A stretch of DNA of 64,000 nucleotides, taken from positions 1-64,000 of the forward strand of contig NZ_CANLYI010000012.1 in NCBI RefSeq assembly GCF_947495255.1, read 5' to 3'. Shown here piece by piece: positions 57,170 to 64,000 of this stretch (position 1 is its first letter; each line of letters starts with the position of its first letter). A model generated the notes under the pieces. That model was not told the origin of the DNA, did not search any database, and saw only the letters and a list, made by a program, of their open reading frames with translations. The stretch comes from an uncultured Winogradskyella sp. (GTDB lineage: Bacteria > Bacteroidota > Bacteroidia > Flavobacteriales > Flavobacteriaceae). The translations under genes were made by a program, and so were the position numbers.

Positions 57170-58462
57170 ATGAAAGTCATATGCCTTAGTACATTAGATA
57201 AATTTTCTAGATTTTATCTCGATATTGAGCGAGAACTTAAAGCTAAAAGTAAAACAAATATTAGCCTAAAAGTTTTCAGCCTCTATTTAAGTGGTTTTCT
57301 TTATACACTTATCCGACTAAAACATAGTAGCTGGATTTCGGTAAAAGCATGGATATTAGCACAACGTAAAAGGAAGCTTTATTCAGAAATTATAAACTCT
57401 CAGAACACTTATAAAAACATAAAATTTAATGAGTATTATGTTTTTCATACAGCATTAAGCAGTAAGACTTCTACAAAATCTTTACAGTTACAAACCTTAG
57501 CATATATAGATGTTTTTGACGCTATTTTCACAAAAGAACAACCAGATTATTTAATCAGCATTGGCGACTCTAGATTGTGCATAGAAATTGCAATTGCTTT
57601 AGCAAAAAGCAAAAAAATAAAAGTGTACTATATAGAACAAGGTCCTTTTAACACCACATTTTTTGATGATGAAGGTGTTAATGCAAATATCAGTATAAGA
57701 TCAAAAAGAAGTTCATTAAATAATTCTATAAAAGAAGTAACCTCTGAAATCGATAGTAATACTAAAAAATATAATAGGTCACCCATTTATAGAGGTTTAG
57801 ATATTGTATTAATGTCTTTGTTTGAAAACTCATTTGTATACCCTCCAGATTTAAAATATAGTGATTTAAATAGTTATAGAAGCAAGCGTTCTTACTCAAA
57901 ACTTGAGCACATTAAAAAAGAACAAAGAGCATTATTAATTTTACAAGTTCCGCTAGATGTTAATATGATTTATCATAGTCCTAATTATAAATCCCATACC
58001 GAAATTATAGAAAGTGTCTACTCCAACTTACCTAAAAGTTTAAAATTAGTGGTTAGAGAGCATCCGCTTTATGTAAATAAGTATGAAGCACCATTGTATG
58101 AGTTTATAAATAAAAACAATATTTTAATTGATAACTCAACACCTTTAAATTCTGCTTTAGAATCTTCAAAAATAATTATAGTGAATAACTCCACTGTTGG
58201 TATTGAAGCTATTCTAAACTACAATACGGTTGTTGTTTTAGGCAATGCATTTTATGACAATCAAGACATTTGTCTTAAACTTAAAAATAAAAAAGAACTC
58301 CCTACTCTACTAGAAAAGGCATTAGATAATATTCCCAACAAAACAAAAATTGATACATTTGAAAATGAATTGTATAACTCTGTTTTATTAAAAGGATCAA
58401 TAACTGATAAAACACTACAATCATCAAAAGCAATAGCCAATCATTTACTAGCAAATGAATAA
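57170..58462 (+). CDS. KpsC/KpsS-like capsular polysaccharide glycosyltransferase
   Basis: A 430-residue protein with the pattern of Capsule_synth (PF05159) retaining Kdo-transferase-like enzymes: YYIEQGPFNTTFFD (about 155-168), LILQVPLDVNMIYHSP, REHPLYVNKYE and NNSTVGIEAILNYNTVVVLG. Similar proteins in Flavobacteriaceae sit in capsule and LPS loci. It is soluble or membrane-associated. Its last 8 bp overlap the next glycosyltransferase gene, so the two are translated together. Confidence 0.75.
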   Translation: MKVICLSTLDKFSRFYLDIERELKAKSKTNISLKVFSLYLSGFLYTLIRLKHSSWISVKAWILAQRKRKLYSEIINSQNTYKNIKFNEYYVFHTALSSKTSTKSLQLQTLAYIDVFDAIFTKEQPDYLISIGDSRLCIEIAIALAKSKKIKVYYIEQGPFNTTFFDDEGVNANISIRSKRSSLNNSIKEVTSEIDSNTKKYNRSPIYRGLDIVLMSLFENSFVYPPDLKYSDLNSYRSKRSYSKLEHIKKEQRALLILQVPLDVNMIYHSPNYKSHTEIIESVYSNLPKSLKLVVREHPLYVNKYEAPLYEFINKNNILIDNSTPLNSALESSKIIIVNNSTVGIEAILNYNTVVVLGNAFYDNQDICLKLKNKKELPTLLEKALDNIPNKTKIDTFENELYNSVLLKGSITDKTLQSSKAIANHLLANE

Positions 58463-59399
58463 GATTCCTTTTTTTTCTGTTATAATTCCGTTGTATAATA
58501 AAGAACAGCACATTGAGCAAACATTAAACAGCGTATTAAATCAAAATTTTAAAGACTTTGAGGTTATTATAATTGACGATGGGTCTACAGATAATAGCTT
58601 AAAAATAGTTAAAAAAATAGAAGACAAAAGACTTCATATTCATTCCCAAAAAAATTGTGGCGCCGCAGAAACAAGGAATATTGGTATTAAAAAAGCTAAA
58701 GCAAAATTTATCGCGCTAATAGATGCAGATGATTATTGGTATCCTAATCATTTAGAAGAGCATAGAAAGTCAATATTAAAATTTCCAGATTGCAGTTTAT
58801 TTTCTAATGCATATCAGTTAAAATTATTGAATTCAAATTTAATTGATGCTATTTACAATACACCTCAAAAAACAGAACCGCATATTATTGAAGATTATTT
58901 TAAAGCAAGTACAATACACCCAATTGCTTGGACATCTGCAATAACCTTTAATAAAGAAGATTTTTTTGATTTAGGGGGATTTAACCCAAAAATATTGTCT
59001 GGACAAGACTTAGATTTATTTATAAGGTATGGCCTACACAAAACAATTGTTTTTAATCCGACAATAACTTGTTATTACGATAAAACTGTACCAAATAGTT
59101 TATCGAAAACAAATCATCAAATTAGCAAAGAAAAACTCTTTAGTAGCTTTTCAGCTGACGAAAAAACAAATCCATCATTACGACATTATTTAATACTTAA
59201 TCGTTACTCATTAGCAATTCAATGTAAACTTGCATCAAATAAAGTTACATTTAAGAAACTATTACCTCAAATCGATAAAAAGCATTTGAATATTAAACAA
59301 AGAATCATTCTTAAAATGCCAAAGAAGATTGTGATATTTATGAAAAAACTTTATTTTATTTTTATAAAAAACGGTATATATATATCATCTTACAAATGA
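58455..59399 (+). CDS. Family 2 glycosyltransferase
   Basis: A 314-residue inverting transferase. The GT-A nucleotide-binding core is at the N-terminus (FFSVIIPLYNKEQHIEQTL; DDGSTDNSL) and the DxD site is LIDADDYWYP (near 91-100). It adds one sugar to a lipid-linked repeat unit. Its start overlaps the KpsC-like gene and its end overlaps the convergent FdtA-like gene by 15 bp. Confidence 0.93.
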   Translation: MNKIPFFSVIIPLYNKEQHIEQTLNSVLNQNFKDFEVIIIDDGSTDNSLKIVKKIEDKRLHIHSQKNCGAAETRNIGIKKAKAKFIALIDADDYWYPNHLEEHRKSILKFPDCSLFSNAYQLKLLNSNLIDAIYNTPQKTEPHIIEDYFKASTIHPIAWTSAITFNKEDFFDLGGFNPKILSGQDLDLFIRYGLHKTIVFNPTITCYYDKTVPNSLSKTNHQISKEKLFSSFSADEKTNPSLRHYLILNRYSLAIQCKLASNKVTFKKLLPQIDKKHLNIKQRIILKMPKKIVIFMKKLYFIFIKNGIYISSYK

Positions 59400-59789
59400 T
59401 AAAAAATCATCATAATCTCTAATATATTCACTTTCATCAAATTCTGTAGAAGCTAAAACTAAACAAACTGAACCAGAAGAGAAATTCTCAATCTCTCTCC
59501 ACATTTCTATCGGAACATATAAACCTTGGTTGGGCTTATTAAGTAGAATTCTTTTTTTTATTAATCCATTATCTAATACAATTTCAAAACTACCACTGAG
59601 TGCAATAATTACAGACTGCTGCTCTTTGTGTGCATGCCCGCCTCTAAAACTATCACTAGGCACGTCATACAGATAATAAATACGCTTAATTCCAAATGGA
59701 ATTACTTCTTTTTCAACAACACCTAAACTTCCTCTTTCATCATGTACTTTGGGAATGTCAATTATATAAGCTTCTTTTTTAGAATTCAT
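59385..59789 (-). CDS. FdtA/WxcM-like cupin sugar 3,4-ketoisomerase
   Basis: A cupin of about 134 residues from the ATG at 59789; an ATG at 59819 would make 144. The later start is preferred because it follows the upstream stop by 8 bp and begins just before the conserved IDIPKVHDERGSLG. The active-site motif RGGHAHKEQQ and the following LSGSFEIVLDNG match FdtA/QdtA/WxcM. Such enzymes turn dTDP-4-keto-6-deoxyglucose into the 3-keto form en route to 3-amino-3,6-dideoxyhexoses. The partner aminotransferase and acetyltransferase are not in the window. Confidence 0.88.
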   Translation of the reverse strand: MNSKKEAYIIDIPKVHDERGSLGVVEKEVIPFGIKRIYYLYDVPSDSFRGGHAHKEQQSVIIALSGSFEIVLDNGLIKKRILLNKPNQGLYVPIEMWREIENFSSGSVCLVLASTEFDESEYIRDYDDFLSFVR

Positions 59790-59797
59790 ATTATCAT

Positions 59798-60886
59798 CTA
59801 GTTTAAAATATTTTGCCATTGCTTAGCAATATTATTTTGACTGAATTTTACAACGCTACTTTTGGAATTTTCTTTACACCTCTGATACAATTCTTCATCA
59901 AAGTATAAAGTATTCATGGCTTCAGTCAAAGCCACAACGTTATAATTATCAACTAACAAACCGTTTTTACCATTTTGTATAATCTCACTTGGACCTGACA
60001 TACAATTTACAGAAATAATTGGAGTTCCAAGAGACAATGACTCTAAAATCATCCTAGGAAATCCTTCATAATGACTCGTTAACACTGTATATTTTGCATT
60101 AGTAATTAAGTTACTTGGATTAGGATTAAAATCTAAAAACTGGATAGAATCAGCACAAGACTTCATCGCAACCTTCTTTTCAAAGTCTACCTTATCTTTA
60201 CCATCTCCCATAATTACTAATTTAACATTCTCTTGATGTAAATTAGATTTTTCATAGGCTTCAATTAATAGTGATACGTTTTTTACAGCATCTATTAATC
60301 TACCAAAAAATAGAATATAATCGCCTTCGATTATTGTATCGCTTAAAGATTTCTCAAAACTTATATCAATTGGGTTTTGAATGGTTATTACATTATTAAA
60401 ATGATACTTATTCTGAAGTTTTTCAGATATAGCCTCTGAAACACCAACAACTTTATTAGCATTTCCGTACCACATTCTAGCCATAAAAGCATTTGTAGGC
60501 ATATAATTATATAAATTAAAGCTACGCATACAATATATTGTTTTATTAGGCTTATAAAGTATTTTTGAAACCAGAAATTCTTTCATTCTGTTAACCCTTG
60601 TTCTATTATCTATGAGATAATCAAAATCGTTAGATCTAATATATTTAAACAACGTCCTAAATCGCTTTAGTCCTGCTGATAATTTAGAATTCTGATCTTT
60701 TATTGTTCCTAAATTTAATAAAGTCCCTGCATAAGGATATTTAATATCATTTAATACCGTTACAACATGCACCTCATGCCCTAAATCCGACAACATTATG
60801 GACAAAAGCCCTGCCGATCTTTCAGCTCCTCCTCCTCCCAAAGATTTAACTACGATACATATTTTTTTACTAACCGGATTGAGCAT
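59798..60886 (-). CDS. Family 4 glycosyltransferase
   Basis: A 362-residue GT-B retaining transferase. The acceptor-side start SLGGGGAERSAG, the KGxxG-like middle (ILFFGRLIDAVKNVSLLIEA) and the donor-site SHYEGFPRMILESLSLG (the E-x7-E motif) are clear. It is cytoplasmic or membrane-bound and builds the polysaccharide repeat. The FdtA-like gene follows 8 bp downstream, so they form one short operon. Confidence 0.92.
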   Translation of the reverse strand: MLNPVSKKICIVVKSLGGGGAERSAGLLSIMLSDLGHEVHVVTVLNDIKYPYAGTLLNLGTIKDQNSKLSAGLKRFRTLFKYIRSNDFDYLIDNRTRVNRMKEFLVSKILYKPNKTIYCMRSFNLYNYMPTNAFMARMWYGNANKVVGVSEAISEKLQNKYHFNNVITIQNPIDISFEKSLSDTIIEGDYILFFGRLIDAVKNVSLLIEAYEKSNLHQENVKLVIMGDGKDKVDFEKKVAMKSCADSIQFLDFNPNPSNLITNAKYTVLTSHYEGFPRMILESLSLGTPIISVNCMSGPSEIIQNGKNGLLVDNYNVVALTEAMNTLYFDEELYQRCKENSKSSVVKFSQNNIAKQWQNILN

Positions 60887-60969
60887 TAAATACTATATTT
60901 GAAAACAAATGTAAGCATATATATTAGACATTTACATGAAACTACGTCTAAGCTTAATCTATAAATAAT

Positions 60970-62118
60970 ATGAAAATATTACTCGTTGGTGAATACAACA
61001 GAGCTCATAGAAATGTAAAATTAGGATTAGAAAAACTTGGTCATACAGCAAAAGTTGTTGGCCTTACTGACGGCTTTAAAAAAGTAAAAGTAGACGTAGA
61101 AATAAAAAATTATTTTGAAACTGGCCTATTAAAGAAAATTCGCGTACTATTTGTAAAACTATTTAACCTTGATATTCTTAGCTTGCATTTAATTCACCAA
61201 ATTAAATCTAAAAAGCAAGAACTTTCTAATTTTGATGTTATTCAATTTATTAATGAAGCACCTTTTGGCTGTGACAGAAATAGTCAGAAAAAGTTATTTG
61301 AATTATTAGTTGATTGGAACCGAAGTCCTTTTCTATTATCCTGTGGTACAGATTTCATTTGTGTTTCACATTCATTCAATAAAAAGTTTAGATATTCCAT
61401 TTTAACACCTTACTTTGAAGGAAAAGGGTCAAAAAAAGATTATTCTTCTCCATTAAGTTATTTAACTCCTAAACATAAAGAATTACACTATAAAATTTTT
61501 AAAACAATAAAGGGTGTTATAGCTAATGACCTAGATTACCACATACCACTGATTGGACACCCTAAATATTTAGGCTTGATTCCACATGCAATAGACATTT
61601 CTTTACTAGAATACAAATCACCTATAATTAAAGATAAAATTATCATCTTTCATGGTATAAACACCTACAATTATTTCAAAAAAGGCAATGATATTTTTGA
61701 AGCTGCTTTAAGCATTATTGCGCAAAAATTCCCAAATAAAGTCGATATCTTAATTACCAAAGATTTACCATACAAAGACTACATAAAAAGTTTTGACAAA
61801 GCACATATACTATTAGACCAAGTTTATGCATACGACCAAGGTTATAATGCATTAGAAGCTATGGCTAAAGGAAAAGTAGTTTTTACAGGTGCTGAAAAGG
61901 AATGGTTAGAATATTATAATCTTGAAGAGGATACTATTGCTATAAATGCCTTACCTAATGCAGAAGAGATTGCAAAAAAATTAGAATGGTTAATTCTTAA
62001 TCCTGAAAAAATAATTGAAATTTCTATTAAAGCTAGGCAATTTGTTGAAACAGAACACGACCATATTAAATGTGCCCAAAATTATCTAAACAAATGGCAA
62101 GAGCAATTAGATAATTAA
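60970..62118 (+). CDS. Glycosyltransferase (GT-B, family 4-like)
   Basis: A 382-residue protein with a GT-B layout: ILLVGEYNRAHRNVKLGLEKLGH at the start, a linker near 200 (PHAIDISLLEYK) and a donor-side block AHILLDQVYAYDQGYNALEAMAKGKVVFTG that carries the E of the E-x7-E type. It is more distant from standard GT4 enzymes than its neighbour. The exact sugar is unknown. Confidence 0.85.
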   Translation: MKILLVGEYNRAHRNVKLGLEKLGHTAKVVGLTDGFKKVKVDVEIKNYFETGLLKKIRVLFVKLFNLDILSLHLIHQIKSKKQELSNFDVIQFINEAPFGCDRNSQKKLFELLVDWNRSPFLLSCGTDFICVSHSFNKKFRYSILTPYFEGKGSKKDYSSPLSYLTPKHKELHYKIFKTIKGVIANDLDYHIPLIGHPKYLGLIPHAIDISLLEYKSPIIKDKIIIFHGINTYNYFKKGNDIFEAALSIIAQKFPNKVDILITKDLPYKDYIKSFDKAHILLDQVYAYDQGYNALEAMAKGKVVFTGAEKEWLEYYNLEEDTIAINALPNAEEIAKKLEWLILNPEKIIEISIKARQFVETEHDHIKCAQNYLNKWQEQLDN

Positions 62119-62125
62119 CCAATTA

Positions 62126-63415
62126 TTATTCAGTTTCTAAACCCGTTTTATTGTAATAATTTTTAATAAAAAGCACAACGACAAAGAAGTAAATTACATA
62201 CCTCACAAAATGGGCTAAAACAACACCTTCTGTTCCATATTGTGGGATAAATACCTTTGTTAATACAAAAAACAAGCCTAGTGAAATTAACTCGGTAATT
62301 ACAAAACTTTTCACTAACCGTTTAGCTAAAAACTGATGTGCCAAAACTACAGATGCTAAACGCACTAAATCACCCAAAAGTTGCCATTTAAATAAGGGTT
62401 CCATTCCTGTAAAATCTGGATATACAAATTGAATGATAAGATTTCTCAAAAAATAAACCAACAGCATGCCTAAAGCAAAAATGGGTAAAATAGTTTTATA
62501 GATATTGAAAACCTCCTTCTTAAATTCCAACTTATTATTAATATTAGCGAATTTTGGTAATACATAAAGTGTAAATAATCCTGTAGCAAATACCATGTAG
62601 TTTTTTGAAATAAACGTCATGGCTGTCCAATAACCTGCTTCGTTTATATTGATTTCCTTAGTCACTAAAGACCTAATATCTAACTCTATATAATTAATTA
62701 AAAACGAAGAGATAAAGGACATTAATGTGAATGCTAATAACTTATTTCTATAATTAAAATTGAGACGCAATGATTTAAACTCTACATACTTTTTTAAAGT
62801 TTTACCGAATACAAAAGCCAAAACCACCAACTGAATAACAGGTGCTAAGGCAATAGCAATCATTACACCTTTTAAATCCGAACTAAACAAACCAATCAAC
62901 AAAGCAACTGCCGCTAATAAGTAACTTATCAATTCAATTTTAGCGTAGCGTTTATAATCAGACAAACCACTAACCACAGCATTTACAACTCGATTTATAG
63001 CAACAAAAGGAACTATTACAGCTAACAATTGAAACACATATAAATAATCTTGTGAATAAAACAGATAATTGGATAATAACGAAGCTCCAAAAAACAAGAT
63101 TGCAGCAGACACTAATGAGCCAATAATCATAAAAAGAGAAACAGTAGAAAATAGTTTTGAAAGCTCTGGCTCGTCTTCTTTAAACTGTGCAACATATTTC
63201 ACTACACCTGAAAAAACACCTAAAGTCGATGTTGTTGTGAGCATGGCGAGCAAATTTCTAATCTGACCAATATTGGCTATACCTGCTTCACCAACAGTTA
63301 CTGCTAATAATCTCTGTATAAAAACAGAAACAACTAATCTAATGGAAATAACCACTGCATTAAGAGATGTTATCTTAAGTACTGTATTACCACTAAGAAA
63401 TTTAGGAAAATTCAT
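62126..63415 (-). CDS. Wzx-type polysaccharide flippase (copy 1)
   Basis: A 429-residue membrane protein with about 12 helices, of the polysaccharide-transporter/O-antigen flippase type. It moves lipid-linked repeat units across the inner membrane. NIGQIRNLLAMLTT and YKNLLAFTLMSF-like charged-hydrophobic patterns and an AGYWTAMTFISKNYM motif resemble WzxE-type translocases. It lies 4 bp from a second paralogous flippase gene. Confidence 0.88.
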   Translation of the reverse strand: MNFPKFLSGNTVLKITSLNAVVISIRLVVSVFIQRLLAVTVGEAGIANIGQIRNLLAMLTTTSTLGVFSGVVKYVAQFKEDEPELSKLFSTVSLFMIIGSLVSAAILFFGASLLSNYLFYSQDYLYVFQLLAVIVPFVAINRVVNAVVSGLSDYKRYAKIELISYLLAAVALLIGLFSSDLKGVMIAIALAPVIQLVVLAFVFGKTLKKYVEFKSLRLNFNYRNKLLAFTLMSFISSFLINYIELDIRSLVTKEININEAGYWTAMTFISKNYMVFATGLFTLYVLPKFANINNKLEFKKEVFNIYKTILPIFALGMLLVYFLRNLIIQFVYPDFTGMEPLFKWQLLGDLVRLASVVLAHQFLAKRLVKSFVITELISLGLFFVLTKVFIPQYGTEGVVLAHFVRYVIYFFVVVLFIKNYYNKTGLETE

Positions 63416-63419
63416 GTTT

Positions 63420-64000
63420 TTATTTATTAGTTTGGTCTAATCCTTCATCATTTAAAATTCCGAAAAGAGAACTATTAAAAATCAATAATATAATAGCAAA
63501 GTATAACAAATAACTATAAAAATGACCCATTACAGCTCCTTTTACGCCAAACTCATCAATAAGAAAAACACTAGAGAAGTACATTATAATAAAAAGAAAA
63601 ATCTCTAAAATAAGGAAGTGTCCAAACATTTTTTTTGCTAAGAACTTATAGATAATAACCATGGCTAATACGCGTATAATATCACCTAATATCTGATAAC
63701 CAAAAAGATTTTCTACAGGCCTAAACTCTTCAGAAAACAATAAGTTTACTAATAACGACCTACAGATATAAATTAAAAACAATAACAGCAAAAAAACTGG
63801 CATAACCGTTTTGTAAAAACTAAAGACTTCTCTTTTAAATTCACTTTTAGAATTTATTTCAGAAAATCGAGGTAAAATGTATAATGCCATTAACGAATTA
63901 ATAAACATGAGGTAATAATCTGAAATTCTTGTCATGGCTGTCCAATAGCCAGCTCCTTTTACTCCTATTTCAGAAATAAGATAATTTCTAATAATAATCA
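63420..64000 (-). CDS. Wzx-type polysaccharide flippase (copy 2, 5' end outside window)
   Basis: The frame is open from the right edge (64000) to the stop at 63420; the visible 192 residues are the C-terminal half. Alignment with copy 1 is good: VKGAGYWTAMTRISDYYLMF against INEAGYWTAMTFISKNYMVF, LYILPRFSEINSKSEFKREVF against LYVLPKFANINNKLEFKKEVF. The start codon lies beyond the window; the internal ATG at 63935 is not the start. A tandem pair of flippase genes suggests duplication or two export substrates. Confidence 0.88.
   Translation of the reverse strand, partial: IIIRNYLISEIGVKGAGYWTAMTRISDYYLMFINSLMALYILPRFSEINSKSEFKREVFSFYKTVMPVFLLLLFLIYICRSLLVNLLFSEEFRPVENLFGYQILGDIIRVLAMVIIYKFLAKKMFGHFLILEIFLFIIMYFSSVFLIDEFGVKGAVMGHFYSYLLYFAIILLIFNSSLFGILNDEGLDQTNK

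Overview
The window is chromosomal DNA from an AT-rich member of the Bacteroidota, most likely a marine Flavobacteriaceae species. The reasons are lineage-typical genes (DUF3467, DUF2851, the 1006-residue TPR protein paired with a plug-less TonB-receptor-like barrel, a FIST protein with a soluble hybrid kinase, NamZ/DUF1343), many SpI/SpII signal peptides ending in -FAQ or -SC, promoters with a TAnnTTTG -7 box (TATATTTG occurs four times), and a giant secreted modular surface protein. No rRNA, CRISPR array, transposase or phage gene was seen. The genus cannot be fixed from the sequence alone.

Layout. (1) 1-6392: the first 2130 residues of a giant secreted protein on the minus strand that runs off the left edge. 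It has a signal peptide, a Gly-rich region, four Ig-like repeats, a PA14 domain and a 407-residue module repeated in tandem with thrombospondin-3 type calcium loops. (2) 6774-8726: prfC and a small ferredoxin-like protein on the plus strand. (3) 8971-22670: the classic information-processing cluster, transcribed leftwards as tRNA-Thr(TGT), tRNA-Tyr, tRNA-Gly, tRNA-Thr(GGT), tuf, tRNA-Trp, secE, nusG, rplK, rplA, rplJ, rplL, rpoB, rpoC, then DUF3467. The order resembles that known from Escherichia coli. (4) 22785-24059: hpf and a XerC-type recombinase separated by a perfect 26-bp palindrome.

(5) 24171-35413: a leftward block with an archaeal-type alpha-amylase lipoprotein, an acyl-CoA dehydrogenase (with a duplicated 3' tip), a ComEA-like protein, an alanine:Na+ symporter, a K+ channel, PspC, DUF2851, a hybrid histidine kinase and a FIST sensor. 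(6) 35414-36117: scar DNA holding a chimeric pseudogene made from the 5' end of DUF2851 and the middle of the nearby methyltransferase gene. (7) 36118-48784: mixed-orientation housekeeping and envelope genes: EEP nuclease, methyltransferases, a CBS-like enzyme, a LolC/E-like permease, NamZ, a sterol-desaturase/GDPD in-frame fusion, a YkgJ protein and an amidohydrolase. (8) 48897-56218: the envelope barrel/TPR pair, a beta-helix protein and ftsE.

(9) 56215-64000: start of a surface-polysaccharide locus: a 2OG-Fe(II) oxygenase, a KpsC/KpsS-like transferase, GT2, an FdtA-type sugar ketoisomerase, two retaining-type glycosyltransferases and two tandem paralogous flippases, the second cut by the right edge. 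Together these would build lipid-linked repeat units containing a 3-amino-3,6-dideoxyhexose and move them across the inner membrane.

I found no convincing wholly new defence or mobile system. The oddest signals are the heptad-periodic dyad between rpoB and rpoC, the chimeric pseudogene, the desaturase-GDPD fusion with a lipobox at its joint, the amylase with an archaeal-type metal site, and the internal tandem duplication in the giant surface protein.
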